A stretch of 60,981 nucleotides of DNA from contig CALCJM010000044.1 in NCBI GenBank assembly GCA_937967505.1, forward strand, positions 1-60,981, read 5' to 3'. Of this stretch, positions 52,666-60,981 are shown in pieces. The notes under the pieces were generated by a model. The model was not told the origin of the DNA. It made no database searches and saw nothing but the letters and a program-made list of their open reading frames with translations. Source of the stretch: an uncultured Pirellulaceae bacterium. GTDB taxonomy: Bacteria > Planctomycetota > Planctomycetia > Pirellulales > Pirellulaceae. A program made the translations under genes and the position numbers. Numbering within the stretch: the stretch's first letter is position 1; every line of letters starts with the position of its first letter.

Positions 52666-54894
52666 ATGAAAAGAAGCTACTTGGTCTTTGCTCGACTCTT
52701 TTTCTTGGTTTTACTTTCAACATCGATTGCTTCAGGGCAATCCCCCCCACCAGGCGCGGGCGGTGTGACATTCGCTGACATTGCCGCTGGAGATGGGGCC
52801 GGGATCGACTATCGTCGAACCCGGTCGGCGCGCGATTCCAGATACGAATTCTTTTTCGATTTTTCGGTCACTCCTCCGGTTCCGCGCACCGACATTCCTA
52901 TGAGTGAAATTCCTGAAGCACCTCAAAAATCTCGAGGGGCCCCCGGAGTTTGCCTTTTTGATTACGACAACGATGGCGATATTGATATCTATGTCACTAA
53001 TGGACCGGGGACTTCCAACAGTCTGTATTCCAGCCAGCTTGTAGAAACAGGGGCTCTCACTTTTCTGGATATTGGGGACCAAGTGGGTGCTGGGGCGACT
53101 GATCAAGACAGTACGGGCTGTGTTGCCGGTGACATCGACAACGATGGGGACAAAGATTTGTATGTGTTGTCTTCCTCCGGTGACAACCTACTGCTTGAAC
53201 AACAGGACGACGGTACGTTTCTTGATATCACCGCCAGCAGTGGAACCAGCGGAGCGGGCCGGTCCGCAACTTCCGCCACTTTGGGTGATGTAAACAATGA
53301 CGGTCTGTTGGATATCGCGGTCGGCAATATCTTCGACATGTCGGACTCCAAGCCTATTTTTGTGGTTCCTACCGACTTAAACCAGCACAACCAATTATTT
53401 ATCAATCAGGGCAATAATGTCTTCTTGGACACAAGCCAGCAGTCAGGAATCGAAAATCTTGCCGGCATGCTGATTCAGGATGAAAACGGCGACACCGTTC
53501 CCATTCCGGGAAATCCTGCCGGCATTACTTGGTCGATTGCTATGGTAGATTATGATTTGGACGGGGATATCGATCTTTTTACAGGGGACGATCAAGCAGC
53601 GATTCCTCCGATCGGGTTTCCTCCTTCACCGTTCGGGGCCCCCAATGCCGATCGAGGGCTGGTTCATGTCTTTCGGAACGACGGGGCAGGGAGATTCGAT
53701 GATGTCAATAGCATGATTGATTCCCCGCTACTTCCCGGCTCCTGGATGGGACTTTCTTTTGCCGATTACAATCATGATGGCAGGATGGATTTCTTTAATA
53801 GCAATTTCGGGGATGCAAATATTTCACTCGCCTTGGAATCACCGTTATTGGGCTTTCAACCTTCCCGCTGGTTTTTTGGAGACGGCGCAGGAGGATTTGT
53901 CGATGCGCTGGCTTTGGGGCAGGGGCAACTGCCTGGCGTTACCTCCACGCCTTTTGGCTGGGGCACATCCTCAGTGGATTATGATAACGATGGAGATACC
54001 GACATTTTGTTTGTTGGTGACATTCAGGCGGGGCCTTTTATTCCTTTATCCAATCCGGTGGCCATTCTCAACAACGATGGAGCAGGAAATTTCTCAGCCG
54101 ATTTATCGGCACTCACTCCAGAGGATGCTGATGCTCACAAATTAAGGGCGGAACACGGTATGGCGACAGGGGATTTAAACAATGATGGTTTTGTCGATTT
54201 CGTCAGCGCTTCCAACTTCAGTGTCCCGGCGGAATTGCGTCAGCCCCAACCTCCTTTGAATTTACCTTTAATCATTCCCAACCCATTCGACTTTGGTGGC
54301 CCTTGGGATGCAGCCACCGAGTTTTCTCCGGTGTTTGCTCCTAACATGGACCAAGATGGTCAACCCACCGGGACATTCTCCTTTATCCCCGCATTGCTGG
54401 AGTTTCCTGATGGCGTGCTTTCAGTCGAGATTAATAATGCCGACAATGGCAACCGGTGGGTCCAAGTGCAGGCCCTAGGAGCCAAAGGGCTCAACACCGG
54501 TGGAACCGTTAACCGAGACGGAATTGGGGCTGTGATTCAATTTACACCCAAGCGTGGCAATCCCGCGATGCAAGTTGTCTCGGCAGGTGCCGGTTACGCC
54601 TCTCAAGATAGCCTCATCAAGAACTTTGGTCTTGGGGATGCATCGCAAGGACACATCGACATCCTTTGGCCCGGGGGAGTTAAGAACCGCCTTTACAACG
54701 TGAAAAAATCTGAAAAAATCCTCTTTCCTGAAATTCCCTTCAGCATCGATACTCGGGACAATTTCATTGTCTACTTCTTTTCAGTCGCACATTCCTTAAC
54801 GGAGCTTGAACAGAAGGGAGCCATTGATGAAAGGCAAGCGCGCCGTTTTCTGTTTAGTGCAGTAAGAGCCTTCTTCAGCGAACGCTATTTGTAG
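52666..54894 (+). CDS. ASPIC/UnbV (CRTAC1-like) FG-GAP repeat secreted protein
   Basis: A 742-residue protein beginning with a signal peptide (LVFARLFFLVLLSTSIASGQ); ATG at 52666 follows GGGAGA. A series of FG-GAP/VCBS calcium-binding repeats is visible: CLFDYDNDGDIDIYVTNGPG, GDIDNDGDKDLYVLS, GDVNNDGLLDIAVGN, VDYDLDGDIDLFTGDD, ADYNHDGRMDFFNSNFGD, VDYDNDGDTDILFVGD and GDLNNDGFVDFVSASN. A C-terminal ASPIC/UnbV domain has GGTVNRDGIGAVIQFTPKRG and IDILWPGGVKNRLYNV. The last 55 residues (from about 688) are an added helical tail. It is probably a seven-bladed extracellular beta-propeller. The function is unknown. Confidence 0.88.
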   Translation: MKRSYLVFARLFFLVLLSTSIASGQSPPPGAGGVTFADIAAGDGAGIDYRRTRSARDSRYEFFFDFSVTPPVPRTDIPMSEIPEAPQKSRGAPGVCLFDYDNDGDIDIYVTNGPGTSNSLYSSQLVETGALTFLDIGDQVGAGATDQDSTGCVAGDIDNDGDKDLYVLSSSGDNLLLEQQDDGTFLDITASSGTSGAGRSATSATLGDVNNDGLLDIAVGNIFDMSDSKPIFVVPTDLNQHNQLFINQGNNVFLDTSQQSGIENLAGMLIQDENGDTVPIPGNPAGITWSIAMVDYDLDGDIDLFTGDDQAAIPPIGFPPSPFGAPNADRGLVHVFRNDGAGRFDDVNSMIDSPLLPGSWMGLSFADYNHDGRMDFFNSNFGDANISLALESPLLGFQPSRWFFGDGAGGFVDALALGQGQLPGVTSTPFGWGTSSVDYDNDGDTDILFVGDIQAGPFIPLSNPVAILNNDGAGNFSADLSALTPEDADAHKLRAEHGMATGDLNNDGFVDFVSASNFSVPAELRQPQPPLNLPLIIPNPFDFGGPWDAATEFSPVFAPNMDQDGQPTGTFSFIPALLEFPDGVLSVEINNADNGNRWVQVQALGAKGLNTGGTVNRDGIGAVIQFTPKRGNPAMQVVSAGAGYASQDSLIKNFGLGDASQGHIDILWPGGVKNRLYNVKKSEKILFPEIPFSIDTRDNFIVYFFSVAHSLTELEQKGAIDERQARRFLFSAVRAFFSERYL

Positions 54895-54958
54895 TACCTG
54901 CTACTACAGTCCCTTCTTAATGGTTGGGCACATTGGTTCACGGACTTGACTTGTAATC

Positions 54959-54993
54959 AAAAAAAGAATGCCCGGGCAATTACCGCCCGGGCA
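54959..54993 (-). terminator. Rho-independent terminator-like hairpin
   Basis: A perfect 9-bp stem, TGCCCGGGC and GCCCGGGCA with a 7-base loop (54969-54993). On the minus strand it is followed by TTCTTTTTTT. It lies 65 bases beyond the stop of the PAPEQ-repeat protein gene, which it should terminate. Confidence 0.8.
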
Positions 54994-55058
54994 CCAAGCT
55001 AACTCTAGCAGGAGTTCATTCTATTTAACCAACTAACCCTGCGAGACGTATCCGGCTG

Positions 55059-56177
55059 TTATAGTCGAAAGTTGATCAAAGTCAGGGGAGCTCTAAGTGC
55101 GCCAACACCATCATTGATTAGCAAGATAGTGAAATCTTCCTGACCATCGCCATCAACGTCTCCAGTTACAAAACTTGCCGCAGGAATAAACCCACCTCTT
55201 TGCGGTCGGAACCTAGCTCGAAGCTCGCCGGGCGTTCCTGAGAACTCAGCATCGCCAATGAATACGAACGCGTCATTCCTAGCTGTGTTGATGTTCGCGT
55301 CAATTGCTGACAAGTCAATAACATCGGCTGGCAAACCTGGTGAACCATTGGAGAATTCGAAGAGACGCTCAGTTACCCCAATCGTAAAGGAATCATTGGT
55401 CGCCGGAGCATCATCAATCGAGTCATACCTGACCAATTCAGAGACAGCAGTCGCAAGGCGAATAGTTTCAGGACCGCTGAGAGAATTGATGACGACCTCC
55501 GGCTCAGGAGCTTCTGGTGCCGGATCTTCAGGTGCCGGCTGCTCAGGTGCTGGCTGCTCAGGTGCTGGCTGTTCCGGTGCTGGCTGCTCAGGTGCCGGTT
55601 GCTCTGGTGCCTCATCAACGCCAAATCCGTTCTCCTCAAATCCGTCTACTTCCAATGCTCCCAGATCGTTATCGCCAAGATCCACCAGCGCGTCCACGTT
55701 GGCTCCTCCTGAAAGTATAGTCAATCCTGAAGACACTTCACCGATGTCGAGGGAATCGGCTCCACTTCCACCCGCATAGCTCAGGATTTCAAACCCAGAG
55801 TCCTGAATTACAGCGGAATCATTGCCGTCGCTCATATCGACAGCAGCTTCGTTCAGATTGAGCCCATCGATCGCAAGAAAGTCATCGCCACGTCCCATGC
55901 GCGCGTCGAGCGAATTAACTCGTCGGACGTTCACGGCTGAACGGGGCGACCGGCCATTGAGAGAAATCCGAGTTCCTCCCAAACCCTGAACGCGTACAGT
56001 TCCTCCTCTTCTTCTTGGCGTCAACCGAACTTCGTCATCAAAGTTACTACCAGTAACTTGCAGCTCCCCATTCCGAACCCGTACGTTAACGACAGACTGC
56101 TGTGCGTCAACAGTTTGAACAGTGGTTGCAACGACAATCGCAGCCAAACTCCATTTAGCCAAAATACCAAAATTCAT
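55059..56177 (-). CDS. secreted PAPEQ-repeat protein of unknown function
   Basis: A 372-residue protein with a signal peptide (LAKWSLAAIVVATTVQTVDA). The N-terminal domain (about 27-190) is beta-rich with RTX-like turns (NSLDARMGRGDDFLAIDGLN, DMSDGNDSAVIQD, YAGGSGADSLDI). Then comes a proline/glutamate linker of PAPEQ pentapeptides (about 190-226). The C-terminal domain contains PADVIDLSAIDANINT and AFVFIGDAEFSGTPGELR and ends FTILLIN..LTLINFRL, resembling the C-terminal portion of serralysin-type RTX proteins, where DAIDLSAIDAN occurs before the secretion signal. A strong terminator follows. Surface or secreted location is likely; no enzyme motif. Confidence 0.78.
   Translation of the reverse strand: MNFGILAKWSLAAIVVATTVQTVDAQQSVVNVRVRNGELQVTGSNFDDEVRLTPRRRGGTVRVQGLGGTRISLNGRSPRSAVNVRRVNSLDARMGRGDDFLAIDGLNLNEAAVDMSDGNDSAVIQDSGFEILSYAGGSGADSLDIGEVSSGLTILSGGANVDALVDLGDNDLGALEVDGFEENGFGVDEAPEQPAPEQPAPEQPAPEQPAPEQPAPEDPAPEAPEPEVVINSLSGPETIRLATAVSELVRYDSIDDAPATNDSFTIGVTERLFEFSNGSPGLPADVIDLSAIDANINTARNDAFVFIGDAEFSGTPGELRARFRPQRGGFIPAASFVTGDVDGDGQEDFTILLINDGVGALRAPLTLINFRL
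55500..55611 (-). repeat. 15-bp tandem repeats encoding PAPEQ
   Basis: About seven imperfect copies of a 15-base unit encode PAPEQ, PAPED and PAPEA in the linker of the secreted protein. Short period and high similarity make copy-number change by slippage likely. Confidence 0.85.
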
Positions 56178-57447
56178 AAACTTAACCTTCTCTAAAAAAC
56201 ATATTTTTGGATATCACTTCCCGTACGTCATTCCAAGCCCGTTCGAAATGAATGTGCTAGGCATGACAGAAATGTACGAAATTTGTCACACCGCCATCCC
56301 ACAGTTGTTCCCACAATAAAATGACCATGATGGTTCTTATTGTTCGCCCATTCAACAAACTCGTCTTCATTAGCCCTATGAGGCAATCTCACGGGTAAGC
56401 TTACTTTCAATTCTGTTTTTTTTGCAATCAATGAAAACTGACTGAAGAACCCAAAGTATCTTTTGATTTACTGCCGGGGAGAAGTCGCTTTTGAGCACGC
56501 GAATCTGCGGCTAATCAACTGAAAAGAGCCCATCGCCGATAGCGCGATAGCACATCACAGAGAAGAGGAAAAAGAAAGCTGACTTGGTGAGGTACGTCAC
56601 CAGCGGACGGATCACGTAAACAGTCAGATGTCTACAGTAAGCTGTTACCTCTTCTCTGCCGACACAGGGTCCACTGAGGTGGCCCATTTCAGCCATCGAG
56701 CAGTCGTAGGCTTGCACTTTTTTACAGTCAAGCAACTGAGTCACTGAGTCAAGATAAACCCTAGGGGTGCAGCGCGAGGACCCTCGCTAAACAGAGGAGG
56801 GAACAGGGACACAGGGTGAACAGAGACATCCCCGTGTTTCCACCTAGCTTCCCACTACGTTATGAGCAGAACAAGAAGACAAGTACCTTATACATCGCTC
56901 GACATCCTGCATCGCATGTTCCCGTGATTTCCGAACTACAGACCTCCGGTGGACCAGCAAGGACTAAAACGGGCTCCTGTGCCGACGTACGCAGAAAAGG
57001 AGAGTCAGCTGCACGGCAGCCCAATTACACACCCCCGGTTTCCTCCCTGCACGAGCGACTTACAATTGGGGAAAACATCTACAGCACCGCGAATTGATGC
57101 CTCCAGACATACTGGCTTTGCCGTTGCGAATCAAACGCCCGGTAAACTCCCCCAACAACCAACAGCACATAGCTGCCCTAGGAAAAGCCTCCACCATGCC
57201 TTCTCGATCACAAATCGTGGCGGCATCGGCGCGTGCCTAGCGATCCTCGATTGGCACCAACCACAAATCATCTTCCAGATTCCCTGCCGCCCGACTTCCT
57301 GCAACACTGCCAAGTCTCTCCGCTTTAAGCAACTCCGTTTTATCCCGCCGATCGACGTTGTACATGTGCGTCCCAACCGACGTGCGATCATTTTCCCCGG
57401 CGTTTGGGCGATCCCGACTGCCTCTTATCTTCTTCTTTTATCCTTTC
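56178..57447. other. 1.27 kb intergenic region without a convincing gene
   Basis: Frames of 60-176 codons exist here on both strands, but none shows a ribosome binding site, a known family or protein-like composition. The only structure I see is an 11-bp inverted repeat at 56558-56658. The base composition looks irregular, so decayed sequence is possible. Confidence 0.4.
56558..56658. repeat. long-range inverted repeat (11-bp arms)
   Basis: CAGAGAAGAGG at 56558-56568 is the reverse complement of CCTCTTCTCTG at 56648-56658, about 79 bases apart. It may be a remnant of a small element or a chance match. Confidence 0.4.
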
Positions 57448-57476
57448 AAATCCCCTCGATTTCTGCGAGGGGATTT
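57448..57476 (-). terminator. terminator-like hairpin after the DUF1559 gene
   Basis: A perfect 11-bp stem AAATCCCCTCG / CGAGGGGATTT with a 7-base loop, 22 bases past the stop of the minus-strand DUF1559 gene. The trailing T-run on the minus strand is short, so efficiency is uncertain. Confidence 0.6.
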
Positions 57477-57498
57477 TAAAAACGACCTTAAAGACAAT

Positions 57499-58548
57499 TT
57501 ACAATTCGTCTTCATCAACGACCAAGCCATCGTTTCGAACTGCAAACTTGTAGAACGCAACAATATCGGTATTCAAGCTTAAGCTGTGAGTAGAACCGTC
57601 GGTGCGTACATTCGAAACGGTTCCCGGATGTGCAGAACCGAAACTGACCGCATGAGCTCCTACTCGCTCGCTGTCACTCAGTAATCCAGGGTTCTCACCC
57701 TCTCTCCAAGTCCTGCAAGTAGAAAAAGTAGGCGAGTAGTAGCCACGATTTTCCGGTCCAAAAGCAAAAACCCCCTGCCCGCTTATTGAATCATACTCAT
57801 CAGATCGAGCCGATTTTTCTGCAAACATCATCGTATTGGATGAGCCATCGGAAATGGATTCAAAACCAACATCCGAGAACTTTGTCAAAACATTTGAGCC
57901 CGAAGAAGTATTTACGTAGCCACCTTTTGCAATTGGACCAAGCCACTTGTCTCTTGACTCTGTTGCAATGTTACCAATGCCGAAAAAACCGTCAGTGGAG
58001 GTGTGGTTCAGCAAAGGAACTTCTGGTTGGTCTGCATCCAGTGCTGCGGCCATATCCGCCGACACAAAGAAAAGACCATAATCACCAGACGCAGACCGCG
58101 CGGGGTTACCAGGCCCTGCAAATTGATGAAAACGAACAGGCCTTGAAGGACAGTGGTAAAAGGGGACTACCGTTTCTAAAAATGCCGGATTTGGACCTAA
58201 TGTGGCCCGTAAGCTGTGGAGATTATTCTGCTCCATGAACGGTAAAGTCTGGAAAAAGACGCCAAAATTATCCTCAGAGAAATTGGGGCGACGGCCACCA
58301 CCAACATCACCTCTAAAATATTCCGTTGCCCCCATACCTGAGGATGGAAACTGCATATGAGCCGATTCGTAATTAAGCGCGCCAAGGCCCAACTGCCTCA
58401 TGTTATTCAGGCATTCTGTTCGTCGCGCGGCCTCGCGGACCTGCTGGACGGCTGGCAGCAACATACCAATCAAAATACCAATGATTGCGATAACAACCAA
58501 CAGCTCGACCAGCGTGAAACCATACCTTTTGAGTGAAGTGCATTTCAT
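57499..58548 (-). CDS. DUF1559 domain-containing pseudopilin-like protein
   Basis: A 349-residue protein with the prepilin-like leader [10 protein letters not shown] then [18 protein letters not shown] and [18 protein letters not shown], followed by [20 protein letters not shown], the classic DUF1559 opening. The head carries [20 protein letters not shown] (about 235-255) and ends with the H-x-G/DGS motif region ([20 protein letters not shown]). Compared with the member at 1633-2649 it has a more canonical C-terminal DGS segment. The start has GAGG followed by a T-run before the ATG. It stands alone and is followed by a hairpin terminator. Confidence 0.93.
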   Translation of the reverse strand: MKCTSLKRYGFTLVELLVVIAIIGILIGMLLPAVQQVREAARRTECLNNMRQLGLGALNYESAHMQFPSSGMGATEYFRGDVGGGRRPNFSEDNFGVFFQTLPFMEQNNLHSLRATLGPNPAFLETVVPFYHCPSRPVRFHQFAGPGNPARSASGDYGLFFVSADMAAALDADQPEVPLLNHTSTDGFFGIGNIATESRDKWLGPIAKGGYVNTSSGSNVLTKFSDVGFESISDGSSNTMMFAEKSARSDEYDSISGQGVFAFGPENRGYYSPTFSTCRTWREGENPGLLSDSERVGAHAVSFGSAHPGTVSNVRTDGSTHSLSLNTDIVAFYKFAVRNDGLVVDEDEL

Positions 58549-59101
58549 AAAAAAAACCTCAAAATAAATAGATGAAAAATTTGGATGATAGAGATCAGCA
58601 TTGAGGCGTGGAAGAAGCTCAATCTCTTACCCGGATTGTACGCGCGTGTTGAAAATTGACAAACAAACTGGTCAATCCAACCATACCGTTACCATCTCTA
58701 TTGGCACTAGCGGAATAGCGCGTCACCAACTCGTCTCAGCTATAACAAATAGCGCTTCTCATTCATTGCCGGTGGAGGCGTTTTCGCAAGAAACCTCTAC
58801 TCACAAACGCAACTTCTAACCCGTCAGCTGAAAACACAGCGACTGCGAGGCTATCATTTAATTGGCTCACGCAACGATGGCAATCGCTCTCCCGGCGATG
58901 TCGTCTTACCTGCGAACGAACCAGTTTTTTGAAAATAGCGTTTGTTATTTCCAAGACTGTACGAAAGATAACTTATGCTCCGTGCTCGCAAAATATTTCC
59001 CACTCTCCCCGGAAAGCAGCAGTTGTCCATCGACACTTGAACGTCCAAGTTCCTGCCAATGTTCTTATTGCCCAGCTGAACGTGCTGCCCGGACAGCCCC
59101 A
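58549..59101. other. upstream region of the DUF1559 gene, no gene seen
   Basis: This stretch should hold the promoter of the minus-strand DUF1559 gene. It borders the orphan IS-like end and the group II intron. Frames crossing it run into intron RNA and are not credible. Confidence 0.4.
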
Positions 59102-59131
59102 CCGCTGGTCCAAATATCGGGGTCCACTTCA
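59102..59131 (+). repeat. orphan IS-like terminal sequence, second copy
   Basis: It contains CCAAATATCGGGGTCCACTT and is nearly identical to 1491-1517 in the same orientation. No transposase is adjacent; the group II intron boundary lies about 100 bases further on. Confidence 0.4.
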
Positions 59132-59231
59132 CAACACAGTGCTGGCTCAAGCCAAACATGCGTTCGGATAGCCGGATAATGGCCAACCGTTCCCGGACCT
59201 CAAGCCGTTCTGGTTCCGTTGGAACGTTCGC

Positions 59232-59303
59232 ATCGGCATAGGGGCCCGGTTTCCCGGGGCCCCTGCCACACCACCTAGCATGCGGGTCCGCACTAGGCGG
59301 TTC
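59232..59303 (-). ncRNA. group II intron domains V and VI
   Basis: On the minus strand CCGCCTAGTGCGGACCCGCA then TGCTAGGTGG folds as the short conserved domain V hairpin. It is followed by a GC-rich domain VI hairpin (GGGGCCCCGGG / CCGGGCCCC). The maturase stop codon TAG lies inside domain V, a common arrangement in bacterial introns of this type. Confidence 0.75.
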
Positions 59304-60292
59304 GAAGCGTTGGAGCAAGAGACTCCCAAATTTCCAATAAACTCACCAAACCTTTCTCAGCGAGATAGGCGTTACTCAACGCCCACTTCACACCAAAGAC
59401 CATCGAAAGTCGCCATGGACCCTTGCCGCTGCTGCCAGCTTTGATCGCATCTAAACGGTCAATTCCACCCAGACGTTGCAAATTCGTGTTCCGTGTCCGC
59501 GAACGCCCCCAGCTACGCCAGAAATGGACTTAAAGGACCGCCTTGCATCGTGCCTTCTCGACTCGGTTGGAATACTCCTTGCACCATAATCCCCGACCGC
59601 AAGTAACGCCCAATAAGTCTCAGCAATCGCTTGTCCCGCACTTTACGGGCTACACGCACCATCAGCACGTCGTGGTTGACTCGATCAAAGAACTTGGAAA
59701 GATCCATATCCACAATGTGACGGTGGCCTGACTGAATGTGGCTTTGTACTTGCTTGATTGCTCCGTGGGCCGAGCGATTGGGGCGGAAGCCGTGACTCGA
59801 TTCCGAAAAGTAAGGATCAAAGTACGGGGTGAGAACAATTAAAATGGCTTGCTGGATCAAGCGATCTTGAACATTGGGAATACCCAAAAGACGCTCGCCG
59901 CCGCCAGGTTTGGGGATGGCTTTACGCCGAGCCGGTGAAGGCCGGTATGTGCCATCGAGAAGTTCCCCTTTCAGCTTCGGCCAAAGTTCAGGAAGCATCT
60001 CCTGATACGATGAAATCGAAATGCCGTCAGGGCCAGCACCGCCTCGGTTGGAACGCACTTTCTTCCAAGCGATCTCCATGAGGTAAGTGCTGGTGATTAA
60101 CTCCATCAGATTCTCTGAATCCGATTCGTCTGAGGAATCTAGTTCATCTCTCAAGGCTGGCGTGCTGTAGGACGCCGACACCGTTTCTGCCCGGTCCGGA
60201 CAGGCCCAAGAGCACGGGGCTTTGGTCGTCTGACTCCTTGCTGGTTGCTCAGACGCAGCTTCTATGTGTTTGGGGTGGGTCGAGTTCTTCAA
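59293..60292 (-). pseudogene. group II intron reverse transcriptase/maturase with internal deletion
   Basis: The N-terminal 259 residues (TTG start behind GGAGGAG) are a normal LtrA-type RT: AWKKVRSNRGGAGPDGISIS, RRKAIPKPGGGERLLGIPNV, VQDRLIQQAILIVL, SHGFRPNRSAHGAIKQVQ, DMDLSKFFDRVNHDVLM and MQGGPLSPFLA, then a stop at 59513. In another frame 59293-59487 encodes the family C-terminus (AGSSGKGPWRLSMVFGVKWA and LSNAYLAEKGLVSLLEIW). The region between, which should hold the catalytic YADD and the rest of the palm, thumb and domain X (about 120 residues), is missing. The protein cannot be an active reverse transcriptase. Confidence 0.88.
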
Positions 60293-60981
60293 TCGCTCCT
60301 CCTTGGTTTGGACCTCCCATGAGGCCTCACTTCGTTTGGTCCTTCCCGTTTCCGTTGGTCTCGGAAGATCGGTAATACGACCGCTGCTGACTTCTGACGG
60401 TACCCCTTAGGTTGCCCCAAGACGCCCCGACTTTCACCATAAAGATTACTCTCGGGTACTCCGTCAGATCTCCCCGGATAAGGGTGACAACGGCGGCTTG
60501 TTGTCGGCCGCGCTCAAACGGACGACGTTACGTCCGATGATCCTGATGATGGATGGGACGCTCGTGCGTACGGCTTGAGATGTTGCTTACGTGAACTGTC
60601 CCTGCACAAGCTCTCGATATACCACCGCTACATTTTCCAACAAGGTTTCGTAATCCTGAGCTCACTTACCTCATAGCCGCTGGCCTCGTATCGAGTTTCT
60701 GTTCGTAGCCTCGCAGGTCTTGGCGAAGTGAGGCTGACGACGATTGCTTATCAGCTTACCGAACTCACTTCATCGGGCTTCCTCCCCACGGATTGTCGCC
60801 GCACCGCAGTTGCCCTTGCCTCGTGCCTCTTACTTACATCAAAACATTTGGTTTATTGTCCTTTCAAGTAATGTTGGAATTCGACACAGGAGACTAAAAG
60901 AACGTCGGTCTGCGACCGCCGATAATTAGCAGCCGCTGAAACCGTCGTGCTTCGCACTCCATAAGTTCACGCCCGTGCCGG

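Larger units (their letters stand above)
59232..60900 (-). mobile_element. group II intron (bacterial retroelement), 5' boundary approximate
   Basis: Minus-strand order: an intron RNA leader of about 600 bases (domains I-IV, roughly 60900 to 60293), a maturase gene (60292 to 59293), then domain V and domain VI ending near 59232. The leader contains conserved-looking stretches such as GGCAACCTAAGGGGTACC just before the maturase. The 3' end is placed after CCCCTATGCCGAT. The 5' end cannot be fixed by eye and could lie beyond 60900 or past the window. Confidence 0.75.

Noticed and set aside
57371..57476. Idea that the hairpin at 57448 is a riboswitch
   Set aside because: It is a simple perfect stem just after a stop codon, without the multi-helix architecture of any riboswitch; best explained as a terminator.
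56511..57479. Several frames of 77-176 codons in the 56-57.4 kb gap
   Set aside because: No start signals, no motifs, and low-quality composition on both strands; left uncalled.
58854..59318. 154-codon minus-strand frame
   Set aside because: It reads through group II intron domains V and VI and an orphan IS end, which are RNA or transposon sequences, so it is not a credible gene.

Overview
The window looks like a chromosomal segment of a planctomycete, probably of the Pirellulaceae (Rhodopirellula/Blastopirellula type). The evidence is two DUF1559 pseudopilin-like proteins with the [18 protein letters not shown] leader, SHD1, DUF1570 and ASPIC/UnbV family proteins, an ECF sigma factor paired with a TPR-bearing serine/threonine kinase, an ATP-dependent FtsH protease, CsrA, and several very large secreted proteins whose N-termini carry the planctomycete motif of type LExRxLL(A/T/F). 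No rRNA, tRNA or CRISPR array was recognised.

Layout. 0-3.4 kb: a DUF2294 protein, IS256-family debris, a DUF1559 protein and an AlkZ-related protein. 3.5-10.8 kb: a TAXI-type solute-binding protein, then on the minus strand a VWA protein, a DUF1570 putative metallopeptidase, FtsH and a CPBP membrane protease. 10.9-13.4 kb: a DegT-type PLP aminotransferase divergent from a G3E (CobW-type) GTPase. 13.6-17.4 kb: a secreted beta-helix protein and a lipase-like lipoprotein. 17.5-24.4 kb: a secreted RTX-like protein, then a tightly overlapping minus-strand operon (ECF sigma, Ser/Thr kinase, exported protein). 24.9-29.2 kb: a sugar-acid catabolic operon (KDG kinase, KDPG aldolase, MFS transporter, galactonate dehydratase-like enzyme). 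29.2-29.7 kb: a CsrA with an unusually long tail.

30.4-49.9 kb is one uninterrupted 6,508-codon gene for a giant surface protein. It has a DUF4347 head, cadherin-like/VCBS modules, Calx-beta modules, eleven tandem repeats of exactly 405 bp (135 aa), and a second cadherin-like block near the C-terminus. 50.0-51.1 kb holds an SHD1 secreted protein. 51.2-52.4 kb is a small graveyard of mobile-element pieces (IS66, a 107-bp palindromic element, IS256, a 119-bp inverted-repeat element). 52.6-58.5 kb carries an ASPIC/UnbV protein, a PAPEQ-repeat secreted protein and a second DUF1559 protein. The right end (59.2-60.9 kb) is a group II intron whose maturase has lost its middle.

The most interesting elements are the giant homogenised-repeat adhesin, placed divergently from an extended CsrA; the shared N-terminal motif in three exported proteins; the sigma-kinase-exported-protein operon with two identical 11-bp overlaps; and the 107-bp palindromic element found in three forms. 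Product calls rest on motif recognition by eye; no database search was possible.
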